From Ga0074139 sp046336825 (GTDB lineage Bacteria > Bdellovibrionota > Bdellovibrionia > Bdellovibrionales > Bdellovibrionaceae): a stretch of 53,276 nucleotides of DNA. The position numbers were made by a program, and so were the translations under genes. Shown here one piece after another: positions 1 through 9,502 of the stretch. Location of the stretch: contig JBKDFX010000020.1 in NCBI GenBank assembly GCA_046336825.1, positions 1 to 53,276 on the forward strand, read 5' to 3'. Position 1 is the stretch's first letter. Every line of letters starts with the position of its first letter. The notes under the pieces are model-generated. The model did not search any database. It saw only the letters and a list, made by a program, of their open reading frames with translations, and was not told the origin of the DNA.

Positions 1-1
1 G

Positions 2-574
2 AGGGAGCCTGGTTCTTTGCGAGCGCAGGAAGAAGGTCGAAAATGCCCGCTCGGAAAGAAAAACTCTCAACCGGGAAGAGCGAGTGAAATCTCTACACTA
101 AATTTTTGCGTCAAACTTCCGGCTAGAAAAAAGCTAGACAGTCTAGCTTTTATATTTTTTGTATTTCTAACCCTCATCATGACCTTCCACTGGCTTGGCC
201 TTTTTAAAATGAAAGCATTAAATTTGTTTTCACAAAATCAGTTCCAAAAATTAGGTTCAAAGTCTTCTTTTTTTCACGGGTTACTTTCTGTTGCACTACC
301 CTGTGGTCTGCTAGCCCAAATATTGACCTTAAGTGTAATATCAGGTTCAATTTGGGGTGGTGGATTAATTGGACTCATCCATGCCAATACAAGTACTTTG
401 GGTCTCTGGTTAGGAACTCGCTCACTACAAAGAACGCTGTTTAAGATAAAGAAATTTCAATGGTTAGTTAAATCAATAGTCATAGCCCTCATGCTTTTAA
501 ACTTATTTTACTTTGCTGGTGTACTTTTTCACACAGAAGAAGTATCCAGAAACAAGCTCTTATTTTGTTTTTGA
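2..574 (+). CDS. DsbD/UreH-like membrane protein, 5' end outside window
   Basis: The reading frame is open to the left edge, so the true start lies outside. The visible part (about 190 residues) has a hydrophobic segment (LAFIFFVFLTLIMTFHWLGL), then a motif LPCGLLAQILTLSVISGS, a glycine-rich helix and a final membrane helix. The Pro-Cys-Gly entry into a membrane helix followed by a Gly-rich helix is typical of the DsbD_2/UreH-like (TauE/SafE-related) family, which moves electrons or metals through the inner membrane. The frame ends just before the redoxin gene at 591, so the two are probably co-transcribed, and the membrane protein could supply reductant to it. The first 40 residues are hydrophilic and not recognised. 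Family assignment is moderate, substrate unknown. Confidence 0.55.
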   Translation, partial: REPGSLRAQEEGRKCPLGKKNSQPGRASEISTLNFCVKLPARKKLDSLAFIFFVFLTLIMTFHWLGLFKMKALNLFSQNQFQKLGSKSSFFHGLLSVALPCGLLAQILTLSVISGSIWGGGLIGLIHANTSTLGLWLGTRSLQRTLFKIKKFQWLVKSIVIALMLLNLFYFAGVLFHTEEVSRNKLLFCF

Positions 575-590
575 TCATTCGGGAGTGCCT

Positions 591-1154
591 ATGAAAAAAG
601 GGTTGGTTTTTATCCTAGCTATTTTGCTAAGCAATGAAAGCTTAGGTTTGATCAACTTATCAAACTTAAAAGGCACTGATCTTCTCACAAACCGTAAAAT
701 CATCATTACCCCTGAGGAAAATATAGCTCTGGTTGTGCTTTTTTTATCGGCTAAGTGTCCTTGCTCAAATAGTCACATTAATGAAATTAAAAATCTTTCC
801 CAAGAATATTCAGATTTTACATTTATCGCTGTTCACTCAAATGTTGATGAAAGTCCTGAGGTGTCAAAAAACTATTTTCAAAATATTGGACTTGGTTTTG
901 ACGTCATTGATGACAATCTACAGGTTATTGCAAATCAATACAAAGCTTATAAAACACCCCACGCCTTTGTTGTCCGCAATAATGGTGAGTTAGCCTATCA
1001 GGGCGGTGTTTCTAACAGTAACGATTTCGGCAAGTCAGATAAAAAATTTTTGAGAGAAGCTCTGTCTGATATAAAAAACAATCGTAAAGTTAGAACTCCT
1101 GAAGGAAGAACTTTAGGCTGCGCCATCAACAGGAGAAATCAAAATGTTTGGTAA
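591..1154 (+). CDS. exported redoxin (thioredoxin-fold) protein with CPC motif
   Basis: This is a 187-residue protein starting at ATG 591, chosen because MKKGLVFILAILLS makes a clean signal peptide; an upstream in-frame extension lacks one. The thioredoxin-like fold is indicated by the hydrophobic strand ALVVLFLSAKCPCSNSH with C56 and C58, the cis-proline context YKTPHAFVV, and the C-terminal LGCAINR motif. The same combination is seen in AhpC/TSA-type redoxins carrying CPC sites. It probably acts in the periplasm as a thiol-disulfide or metal-binding redox protein. It sits between a DsbD-like membrane protein and a YtkA-like lipoprotein and overlaps the next gene by 11 bases, suggesting one operon. 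The exact substrate cannot be told. Confidence 0.75.
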   Translation: MKKGLVFILAILLSNESLGLINLSNLKGTDLLTNRKIIITPEENIALVVLFLSAKCPCSNSHINEIKNLSQEYSDFTFIAVHSNVDESPEVSKNYFQNIGLGFDVIDDNLQVIANQYKAYKTPHAFVVRNNGELAYQGGVSNSNDFGKSDKKFLREALSDIKNNRKVRTPEGRTLGCAINRRNQNVW

Positions 1155-1608
1155 ATCTTGTCTTTTTTTTCTCAGTCTCTCGTTTGTCATTGGATGTGCT
1201 CGCCCCAAATACATCAATGAATCTGATCCTGCCACGTCAGGTGAAACTACAGAAGAATCCAAAATTGAATGTAAGACTCGTTTTTTAAAAAATGAAATGT
1301 GTCTAATTTGGTATTGGGAAAAAAGACCGACTTCACAAACCATGGGAAGTCTGATTTTTAAAATTTTTAAACTTAATTTGCTAGATCAAACTCCCATCGA
1401 AATGGATCCACCTAATACCCCAGAACTGATTCTATGGATGCCTAGCATGGGCCACGGTTCAACACCCACTCAAGTTCAACGAATCGATACAGGAACCTAC
1501 AGAGCTGGAAAAGTTTATTTTATCATGCCCGGTGAATGGGAGCTTAAATTTCAAATTAAAAATGGATCAGAGTTGATTGATGAAGCTAAGATTAATATTT
1601 TATTTTAG
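1144..1608 (+). CDS. YtkA/FixH-like lipoprotein
   Basis: A 154-residue lipoprotein: the N-terminus MFGKSCLFFLSLSFVIGCARPK is a lipobox-type signal with the lipid-bearing Cys at residue 18. The C-terminal half, with WMPSMGHGS followed by GTYRAGKVYFIMPGEWELKF, matches the YtkA-like/FixH-like beta-sandwich pattern (Met/His-containing loop, then a strand ending in a Gly-x-W-x-L element). Such domains are frequent in copper-handling and cytochrome-oxidase-assembly operons. It overlaps both its neighbours (by 11 and about 29 bases), so the genes are translationally coupled. A copper role is inference from the family and neighbours. Confidence 0.7.
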   Translation: MFGKSCLFFLSLSFVIGCARPKYINESDPATSGETTEESKIECKTRFLKNEMCLIWYWEKRPTSQTMGSLIFKIFKLNLLDQTPIEMDPPNTPELILWMPSMGHGSTPTQVQRIDTGTYRAGKVYFIMPGEWELKFQIKNGSELIDEAKINILF

Positions 1609-2488
1609 TTTTCTACTTTTTTCGATAAATTTCAATGAAGCTAAAGGTGCCGCCTGTTGTGGTGGAGGCTTTGCTATCCCCTCAATCATCACTGGTGATG
1701 ATAAGGCTCAGTTAACAACCTCACTCTCTTTTACAGAGGTTGTCGTAGACAATGTGGACAGTCAGGGAATTTGGAGAAACTGGGATGAACATCAGAATGT
1801 TCAAGTTTTAAGAATTGAAGGAGGCCATATCTTTGATGATCTTTGGCAAGTGGGTTTTTCACTACCAGTCATTCAAAGAGTTCGCCAATCTGAAACTCAT
1901 TCAGGCCTTGGAGATATTTCAATTAATGTTGGATACGAATACCTGTCCGATTGGAACTATAACCCCTATCGCCCTAAAGGTATTGCTTTTGTTCAACTCA
2001 TTTTTCCCACGGGGAGACCCAGGGCAGAATCTGAAGTGGGCGGTCTGGACTCGCGAGGAAATGGTTTTTGGGCTCTAGGCGCCGGAACAGTTCTTACTAA
2101 ATCTATTGGTCGATGGGATGCGTTTACCTCAATCGATTTTCATAGGTCATTTGAAAAAAGGATTCGAAGCAGTTCATTTACTGGTACTTTGAAACCAGGA
2201 CTTGGTGGTAACTTGGGACTGGGGTTAGGTTACAACATGAATGGCTTTCGTCTAGGCTCCAGTATCACCTGGACACAGGAAGATCCTATTTTAATGAGCT
2301 CAAATTTACAAACTGACAGAGTATCTATTGAAAGGTTTGCCACAACTGTCGTGAGCCTGAGCCACATGACAACTTCTCAGTGGTCAGGAACCTTAAGTTA
2401 CACGGATCAAACTTTATTTGGAGATCCCCAAAATACCAGCCTAGGGCGTGGAATACTTTTTCAATTCCAAAAACGCTGGGCTCGATAA
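1580..2488 (+). CDS. outer-membrane beta-barrel protein with mature CCGGG N-terminus
   Basis: A 302-residue protein; ATG 1580 is preferred over the TTG three bases upstream. A signal peptide (KLRLIFYFSFLLFSINF) is followed by the mature start AACCGGGFAIPSIITGDDKAQ. The rest alternates aromatic and glycine residues in short strands (LRIEGGHIFDDLWQVGFSLPV, GISINVGYEYLS-type repeats) and ends with the pattern of a beta-barrel terminal strand (RGILFQFQKRWAR). This resembles the transporter/MetA-pathway barrel group (PF13557-like). The Cys-Cys pair at the mature end could bind metal. It is the last gene of the redoxin/YtkA operon; a 143-base gap with no visible gene follows. Confidence 0.65.
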   Translation: MKLRLIFYFSFLLFSINFNEAKGAACCGGGFAIPSIITGDDKAQLTTSLSFTEVVVDNVDSQGIWRNWDEHQNVQVLRIEGGHIFDDLWQVGFSLPVIQRVRQSETHSGLGDISINVGYEYLSDWNYNPYRPKGIAFVQLIFPTGRPRAESEVGGLDSRGNGFWALGAGTVLTKSIGRWDAFTSIDFHRSFEKRIRSSSFTGTLKPGLGGNLGLGLGYNMNGFRLGSSITWTQEDPILMSSNLQTDRVSIERFATTVVSLSHMTTSQWSGTLSYTDQTLFGDPQNTSLGRGILFQFQKRWAR

Positions 2489-2631
2489 ATCTTATTTTAT
2501 ATTAACTTATAATTTTGGTCTCAATTTAATTCGATTCCCATATTGTAACGTCAAAAGTTGAGAGATTCTCCAGTAATATTAACAAATAATCACTGAAAGT
2601 ATTAATCTAATTATATCTCGGGGGATTTACC

Positions 2632-4972
2632 GTGAAAAAGTTATTTCGGATGACCATCTTTGTTATCGCCTTTGCACCTGTCGCACTTATTTTTCAAAAT
2701 TGCGGGCAAGCTGGTCAAGTAGGCCTTCCCCGACGCTCAAAAAGTATTCACTGCAGACCCTGTTACCTTGATTGCTAGCCCAAGTCTTATTATCGATGGC
2801 GGTGCTGAGCAAACCAATTCCAGTAATGTCATGCTTCAATTATCAACCGTTGGTGCTGAAGAGATGCTGATCTCTGACAACCCTAATTGTGAATCCTCCT
2901 TAGACTGGGAACGGTTTTCTGAGACTAAGCCTTGGGTTCTTTCTGAAGAAAATAGAAATACAAAAGTTTATGTTAAGTATCGAAAGAAAGGGGCTCCCGA
3001 GACAGCCTGCATTTCTGATGAAATTCTGCACGATAACATCGCACCATCGCTTTCAATTGTTTCTCGCCCAGCAGCCTACACCAAGGAACTTTCAGCCCAA
3101 CTGCGATACTTAGCCGTCGATAATGGCAGTGGAATAAAAGATCTGTATTGTCGCGATCAAGCCAATGTTCAGCAAAAGTGCACAGAAATTTATGACTTTA
3201 CTGGGTTAGACAAAGAACAAACTCTCACAGTCACAGTAACAGCCCACGACAAAGCAGGAAATATTTCAACTCCCTTAGTTGTGGCTGTTGTTGTGGACCG
3301 AACAGCTCCTGTGGTCACTCTCAATGGACCCACTGGTGCCACTGCATTACCTTCCGCCAACTTTAGAATCACAGCCATGGATGGAAGCGGAGTTTCTTCA
3401 GTGGAGTGCCGTCTGATACCCCTAGAAAGTAATTTCAAAAACTGTCAAGATTTACGAGCTGATTATGCAAATCTTGTATCTGGAGTTTACACTTTTGAAG
3501 CACGAGCTGATGACCAAGCTGGCAACCGGGGCATGGCTCAACAGAGTTTCGAAGTGGATCTCAGTGTACCCACCGTTATGTTGACTCGCACTCCAGCGGG
3601 TATTAGTTCTCTTAGAAATACTTCTTTTGAATTTCGTGGAGTGAGTGGGACAAAAACAATTTCCAACTTTAAATGTTCTCTCGACGGAGCTGCCTACTCG
3701 GCTTGCACTTCCCCCCACCCTCTTACCAATCTGACTGACAAAGAATATATCTTTAAAGTCATGGGTACTAATGATGTAGGCGTGGACTCGGCACCAGCTG
3801 AATATAAATTCATAGTGGATACCGTGGCTCCTGACTTACGAATTCTTTCAAGCCCCACAGGCACAATCAAAATTAATCAAGCTTCCGTTTCACTTTCAGT
3901 CACAGACTTGAATGGAATCAAATCTTTGGAGTGCAGCCTGAATGGGGCCGCATTTTCTGATTGTTCATCTCGTTTAGTGAATTACATGAATCTCGCTGAT
4001 GGTAACTATTCTTTTTCTGCAAGAGCCACAGACAACGCAGGCAACGTGGCCAATGCAGGTCCTGTTACATGGGTTGTGGATACTACACCTGATTCTCAGC
4101 TGCTGGCCTCTTTGAGTTCAGACCCCACCCTTGAGGGTCTCAGGACAAACTTGCAAGTGCAATCAACTCAAGTGAAAAACCTGAGCTTCTCCTGTGTAGG
4201 GAAATACTCAAAATCGGTTATCGCGAGCGGAACTTCTACCCTGACTGCTTTTAATTCTCCTGTTTTGGTCACAGAAGATTATTCCTGTGAAGTTAAGGGA
4301 TTAGACAAAGCCAATCTTGAAATTAAGCGTACAGTTGATGGCCTGGTGAGTTGTGGAAACCGCATCAAAGATCAGGGTCGATGCATTGACTTCAGATGTA
4401 CTAAGTTCACAGTGCTCGGTTTAACAGGAACTAACACTTTAAATGTTCCGGCTCGCTCCGAGGGAGAATGTTTTTCAATTAAACTTTTTGATCGGATTTC
4501 TAATAGCTCATCTAGGTTAACTACAGTTAAAGATTTAGATGTCATCTCAAAAAATCACGATTCTTCCAGCCCAAGAACTCACAATCCCTACGTGTTAGGG
4601 AGTGCTATAATTAATTTCAAACTGGGTGGACCACGAGTGGTGAAACTGTCTGGTGGCCCCAACAGCACATCTCCTATTTTAGTGGACAATTTTGTTGTTT
4701 CAGGAATTTATCCAAAACAAATTGCACCGGTTCCTGCTCATTACTCAGCCAATGGAACTAAGGACTCAACTGTGGATTCAGCTCAAACCCATATACTATT
4801 TAAGCAGGCACAAATTCCTTTGAAGTCTTTCGCTTCAGGTGGCACGGCCACAGTTGCACCGCTTGAGATAGTTAAGGAAGCGGATACCAACTTGGACTAC
4901 ATCCTAGACGTAAGGGCCCTGGACTGCGGTGGTTCTCGGGAGCTTTCAGAAGTTCATTTGGTTTTTCAGTAA
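2632..4972 (+). pseudogene. Ig-repeat surface lipoprotein gene with apparent +1 frameshift
   Basis: A GTG at 2632 after GGGGG encodes a lipoprotein signal MKKLFRMTIFVIAFAPVALIFQNCG (Cys 24), but this frame stops at about 2778. The +1 frame carries on without a break from about 2723 to 4972 (AFPDAQKVFTADPV, then over 730 residues). Skipping one C in the CCC-CGA run near 2729-2733 joins them as GLPDAQKVF. The body has about four Ig-like repeats of roughly 90 residues, each starting with a VDxTAP-type motif (VDRTAPVVTL, VDTVAPDLRI, VDTTPD) and holding a Cys pair (SLECSLNGAAFSDC). Such proteins are cell-surface adhesin-like. Either a real frameshift mutation, a sequencing error in the C run, or recoding. 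The 3' end overlaps the convergent gene by 27 bases. Confidence 0.75.
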
Positions 4973-6115
4973 TTGTTCCGCTCGCATAAAGGCCCCTTGC
5001 TGAGAAGGTGTCACTTCATTCTGCATGGAATTTAAATACAAAGGCAGAGCCTGAGGGATCTCAAAGGATTTTAAGAACCTCCACCGATTCACTTCAGTTC
5101 CAAACATGGATTTTAAATCCAATTGAATTCTTGCAAGATCCAGCTCTGATAAATTTGTTTTTAAAACATTCACACTTATCAAAGCATCACCCTTTTTCGC
5201 GTAACTTGGAGAGACCTCGCTCATCACGGCCACGTGGTTGACCAGACGATTGAGATTTCGAGAGTTAAGCACCAGCCAGGGACCTGAAATCGGGCTGACT
5301 TCAGCGGCGTAGTAAAGCGTCGTCACCAAGCCCCATTGACCGATCTGGATAGGTCTAGCATCAATAGGATTTCCTTTTATAACAGTTCCATCGCTCAGAT
5401 AAACCCGGTCTTTCTCGATAAGAGTGACTTTTTTATTCAATTGAATATCTGTCTTTTTAAGTTTTTTTGCCATTTGTTTGGGAAGTGCAGAAATTCCTTG
5501 CTCAGGAACAGCCACCGGCGAAAGAGAAAACATCTTAAATAAAAATTGAAGATAGGAAGCTTCCGTCTTCAATTGATCTTCCAAAAAGATACCACTGAAA
5601 AAGGGTTGCCAGAAGTTTTGAATCATATCTTCGCTGAAACCAAATTTTCTTAAAAAAGATAGGCTTGAACCCAGGCTCTGGGTAAGTAATTCTGAATCCG
5701 ATCGCCAGCGCACCTGGGTCAGTAATTTGACAACAAGGAGCTTATCTTGAATTGATCCTACAGAAGAAAAGAGAGTGTTAAATATCTCAGAGGGATACTT
5801 TAAGGGATCGCATATTTTAGTTTGGCCCCGAGGTGAATGAATAATGGCACCCGACTCAAAATAGTGAAGATTTAAATCACCAAGATTCCCCCACTTTTTC
5901 AACTCACTGTAGGCGGGCAATAGGACTTGAAAACCATGATCAAGTAAGTAGTCATTTTCAAAAGTTTCCGTTTTTAAAGCTCCCCCCAGTTCATTCGACT
6001 GCTCAAGCAAAATACAGTTGCCATCAGTTTGATTTTCAATTTTTTGTGCACAAGAAAGACCCGTTAAACCTGCACCCACGACAATCCAATCCTTCGATTT
6101 TAGATCAGACTCCAT
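4946..6115 (-). CDS. FAD-dependent amine oxidase/desaturase-like oxidoreductase
   Basis: A 389-residue protein with the ADP-binding fold at the N-terminus (WIVVGAGLTGLSCA, GxGxxG, followed by the acidic strand end ILLEQSNELGGALKTE). The LGGALKTETFEN stretch and the DHGFQVLLPAY motif are as in flavin-containing amine oxidases, phytoene-desaturase-like and protoporphyrinogen-oxidase-like enzymes; the C-terminus does not show a clear FAD-closing motif. It is distinct from the heme-cluster oxidase at 46973. A GGGGTGA sequence 5' of ATG serves as ribosome site. It stands alone, convergent with the Ig-protein gene. Substrate unknown. Confidence 0.75.
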   Translation of the reverse strand: MESDLKSKDWIVVGAGLTGLSCAQKIENQTDGNCILLEQSNELGGALKTETFENDYLLDHGFQVLLPAYSELKKWGNLGDLNLHYFESGAIIHSPRGQTKICDPLKYPSEIFNTLFSSVGSIQDKLLVVKLLTQVRWRSDSELLTQSLGSSLSFLRKFGFSEDMIQNFWQPFFSGIFLEDQLKTEASYLQFLFKMFSLSPVAVPEQGISALPKQMAKKLKKTDIQLNKKVTLIEKDRVYLSDGTVIKGNPIDARPIQIGQWGLVTTLYYAAEVSPISGPWLVLNSRNLNRLVNHVAVMSEVSPSYAKKGDALISVNVLKTNLSELDLARIQLDLKSMFGTEVNRWRFLKSFEIPQALPLYLNSMQNEVTPSQQGAFMRAEQLLKNQMNF

Positions 6116-6151
6116 ACTTCACCCCACACGTCTTAAATCCAATTTAAAAAA

Positions 6152-6721
6152 TCAATTCAAATTGTACTTAAGATGTGGAGTCTTGGGAAGCTCTTCAAGT
6201 ACATAAACACTCTGCTTTAAATCTTTATTTTCGCAAATGAGGGCGATGGGCTGATCTGGAAATCCGAAAGAATCAAGCCTTAAAACCACCCAGGCTTGTG
6301 TTGCCATAAAAGGACAAAGTTTATTGAATTCATCCAAAGATTGATTTTCAGCAATATTTGTAAAAAAATTAAAGGGGCTTTGTGAGTCAAGTAAAATAAC
6401 TTTTTGCTCTTTGATGAGCTCAAGGAATGCTTTTTTATTTACGTAACTCGATTTGGCCACTTGATAAAAACGGGAGATTTTTGAAAAAATAATATTTAAT
6501 ATCTCAGAATTTGAACCCGAACAATTGATACAAGGAGGTTCATTCACAAGACAGGATTTCATCCCACACTCTTTCAAACAGAAATCAGATTCCGGATCTT
6601 CACAAGTAATTGAAATCGACCTGTTAATAGCACCCGATGAATCAAAACCATATTGAATATTAACATTAAAGGCTTGAACTCGAATGAGAATCCCTAAGAA
6701 AATTAATATAAAAGGTTTCAC
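6152..6721 (-). CDS. exported cysteine-rich protein, function unknown
   Basis: The 189-residue product starts with a signal peptide (KPFILIFLGILIRVQA) and has a Cys-dense segment around residues 40-70 (ITCEDPESDFCLKECGMKSC, then PPCINC) that suggests disulfides or a metal site. No known domain is recognised. It is the last gene of a minus-strand operon of six exported proteins (13805 down to 6152) and overlaps the preceding gene by 4 bases (ATGA type), so it is translationally coupled to the 918-residue protein. Confidence 0.7.
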   Translation of the reverse strand: MKPFILIFLGILIRVQAFNVNIQYGFDSSGAINRSISITCEDPESDFCLKECGMKSCLVNEPPCINCSGSNSEILNIIFSKISRFYQVAKSSYVNKKAFLELIKEQKVILLDSQSPFNFFTNIAENQSLDEFNKLCPFMATQAWVVLRLDSFGFPDQPIALICENKDLKQSVYVLEELPKTPHLKYNLN

Positions 6722-9474
6722 AAGTTCAACTCCTGCTTGAGTTGCGAAATTTTAGACTGACAGTTTTTTTCAAAACTCATTAAATTCCTAAAATCAAAAT
6801 TCACATTTTCTGGTCCCATGCAATTGACTGAAAACCGTATTTCTCCATCGCACAAATCAGACTCAATATAGGCATAGTTTTCAATGGAATTCTCATGGGA
6901 AAATTCGCCATTTCGAGGTACTATTGTTGAATTTTTAACTTTTAATCCGGTTCTTCTTTCAAACTCATGAGCACTTTGAGCTGCGCACAAATTCTGAAAG
7001 CAAGCCAGGCCTCTTGAAACTTGATCGACACACTGATCAGGAATCGTGCTGTACTGTTGAAAAACTCGAGCCGCGTACTCAGGGTTGACCTGAGCACGAG
7101 CCGGTATATTAACTGTGTCTTTTCTTGCTGATAAAAAATTCGAAATTGTTTTAAAAACTTGAACAGAAAACTTAATCGGAGCCACAGCTTTTGAATTATA
7201 AAAACTGATCACAGACTCTGCTGAAACTAAACCAATCGTGCAACCCATACATTTATTTGAATTTTGCTGGGGTTCACTCCTCACTGTACTCGCATTTTCA
7301 GCTTTATTATCTAGCTGACCTTTACTGTCACAGTAGTTCACGGTCACTCCGGTTAAATAATAGGGAAGTTGGGACATTTGCGCTGCAGCCCCAGGACCAT
7401 TTGATATGGCAAGAGAACAGGGAACGCCTACTAAAGGGCCAAAGTCGAGCAGCAATTGAGATTGCATTTGTGGGTTTTGAAATTTCGGAGCAAATTTTAA
7501 AGTTCCCTCTTCAACAATTTTTTCTAAGGAAGTGACTTTAGGGATTCCCTTGGTGAAGTCCAAATAAACTGGAAAATAGTTCCAACCAAAAAGGACTGTA
7601 TTAATTGTATCCTTAACAAGATTCTGAATGGATCTTCGAGACATTATCCAGGGATCATAAATTTGACAGGCCATGAGCTCCGAATAAGGATTGATCATCG
7701 AGCTCGATAAAACTTCTCCGGTATTTTTTAAGAAAGCTGAAGCATATTGAACCGCTGCTCTGATTTCGACAGCCGACTCTACCAATGAACGCAAACAATC
7801 CACCTGATCATAACAAAGTGTGTTGTCTTCAATATGGCTCACAGAGGGATTCCATAAAAGACTCATCTGAGACTTATCAAATGGTTTTCTTTCTTCTTCC
7901 TGCATCGGCTCAACAGGCTGCCCCTCAAAGAGGATATGCTGAGCCCAGGGCCTATAGTCAGTCTTTTTTAAAATTTCAGAATCCACTTCTGTTAACCTTT
8001 TGTCAGAAGCTTGATCACAATGGGAAAGCACTAAATTTCCCGCCTGTTGGGCGTAAGAATAAATACTTTTTATTGAACGATCTGTTTTTTGATTAATTTT
8101 TTCCAAAACAGGCGACTTGAAGGCAGTTTCAATATCTTGGCTGTGAAAATTGAATCGTGAATCAAATGCCAGGCGAAGCTCTTGACAAGTGGTATGCAAA
8201 ACTTTTTTTGCCTGAGAGTTGTTCATTTGTGCTAATTCAATCAATCGCAAAAGTCGCTCATTGAGACTTTCCAAGGAAATATTCTGAGAAATACGTTCCA
8301 TTAATTGCAATCCATTTTGGATTCGATTTTTAGATAGACCTCGAGCAGAAATTAAATTTTTTCGAAAATGAGAAGTCCAACTCGACAAGTTCTCAAACTT
8401 CCCAAAATCAAGAATATCAGAATTCACCTGCGGAGGTGATGCCTGAACTAGTTTTTTTTCAGGCCCTAAAGGAATCCGACTGAAATGCTCAAGATTTCCA
8501 GACTCCATTTTTGCCAGTTCTCGGATAGAATTTTCAGATAAGGTCTCTTCGCTACACGAGGGGGGAGTCAAAGAACGACAGCCATTTGGAATTAGCATCA
8601 TGGACTCTTCTAAAACTGTGCTTTTGAAGAGATGATGAAAAGTTTGACTGACTTGTTTCAAACTGGATGTTTTACGCCAAGCCCAAGATGTCAAAATCTT
8701 GGTGGTGTTCCAAAAATCAAATCCCACACGATTCCAGTCAAGATTTTGAATGTTTAAATCAATTTGGAGCAGAAAGTTTTGTTGATCTGCTTTTTCATCT
8801 TGGGAAAAGCAATTGGTGATGTACTTTTTTTGATCTAACCAAGCTTTCGCTATCAGTTCAATGTCACCGGCATTCGGTTTGGCTTTCTCCAGGTGACCCT
8901 GTAAGGCCGAAAAGTCTTTAACAAGGTAACAAGAAAGTGGACTTTTCTTTTGGAAAATAAAATCCGTGGATTGGAAGTTGTCGACTTTGGAAATAACTTG
9001 AAGTTTTTTATCAAAATTATCAATTTCTGAGGCCTGCCTAAGTTGACTTAAGTAATTGTCCAACTCTTCGCATTGCAAGATATTCTGACATTTTTTTATG
9101 ATGTTCTGATAATTAAGTAATCGTCCTGATTTATTATTTAAATCTGTTGGCAAAAGAGGCAAATCACCTTTGAGGATTTTATTCATGATGGAAAGACTCA
9201 ATTGAGTTATGGCAATTCTGTATTCAACTGAAGCTTTATTGACCCAACTGGATGGATTTTGCCTAGATGAAACAGCATAATTATAAGCCATTTTTTGAGC
9301 ATTGTAGGTGTCAATTATCATCCAGGTCGAGAGACTTGGATTTTTTGAATCTAAAGCGCACTGGGCTCGATTGGCATACTCAATAGGATTAAAAGCATGG
9401 CTGACCATGGATAAAACAGACAGGCCTAAAAAGGTCACTCTGAGGAGCCCCTTCTTCATTTGCTTACTCATCAT
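6718..9474 (-). CDS. large exported protein of unknown function
   Basis: A 918-residue protein with an N-terminal signal segment (MKKGLLRVTFLGLSVLSMVSHA). Most of it is helical with charged and hydrophobic periodicity; there are scattered Cys (for example CRSLTPPSC, NKCMGCTIG, CFQNLCAAQSAHEFERRTG near the C-terminus). No enzyme motif or membrane-spanning repeat is recognised. It is the largest member of the six-gene operon of exported proteins and is coupled to the Cys-rich gene downstream. The position behind the caspase-like gene at 9503-10606 suggests a joint role, but which one is not visible. Confidence 0.7.
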   Translation of the reverse strand: MMSKQMKKGLLRVTFLGLSVLSMVSHAFNPIEYANRAQCALDSKNPSLSTWMIIDTYNAQKMAYNYAVSSRQNPSSWVNKASVEYRIAITQLSLSIMNKILKGDLPLLPTDLNNKSGRLLNYQNIIKKCQNILQCEELDNYLSQLRQASEIDNFDKKLQVISKVDNFQSTDFIFQKKSPLSCYLVKDFSALQGHLEKAKPNAGDIELIAKAWLDQKKYITNCFSQDEKADQQNFLLQIDLNIQNLDWNRVGFDFWNTTKILTSWAWRKTSSLKQVSQTFHHLFKSTVLEESMMLIPNGCRSLTPPSCSEETLSENSIRELAKMESGNLEHFSRIPLGPEKKLVQASPPQVNSDILDFGKFENLSSWTSHFRKNLISARGLSKNRIQNGLQLMERISQNISLESLNERLLRLIELAQMNNSQAKKVLHTTCQELRLAFDSRFNFHSQDIETAFKSPVLEKINQKTDRSIKSIYSYAQQAGNLVLSHCDQASDKRLTEVDSEILKKTDYRPWAQHILFEGQPVEPMQEEERKPFDKSQMSLLWNPSVSHIEDNTLCYDQVDCLRSLVESAVEIRAAVQYASAFLKNTGEVLSSSMINPYSELMACQIYDPWIMSRRSIQNLVKDTINTVLFGWNYFPVYLDFTKGIPKVTSLEKIVEEGTLKFAPKFQNPQMQSQLLLDFGPLVGVPCSLAISNGPGAAAQMSQLPYYLTGVTVNYCDSKGQLDNKAENASTVRSEPQQNSNKCMGCTIGLVSAESVISFYNSKAVAPIKFSVQVFKTISNFLSARKDTVNIPARAQVNPEYAARVFQQYSTIPDQCVDQVSRGLACFQNLCAAQSAHEFERRTGLKVKNSTIVPRNGEFSHENSIENYAYIESDLCDGEIRFSVNCMGPENVNFDFRNLMSFEKNCQSKISQLKQELNL

Positions 9475-9502
9475 ACTTAGAATCCTTATGGAGCTCTAAG
9501 CC

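Noticed and set aside
4946..6115. Second protoporphyrinogen oxidase
   Set aside because: Shares only the FAD fold; lacks the HemY-type SPGLQGIYAGDP block seen in the heme-cluster enzyme, so it was left as a general amine-oxidase-like protein.
7257..8096. Plus-strand ORFs inside the 918-residue gene
   Set aside because: They are antisense shadows without ribosome sites and have low-complexity translation.
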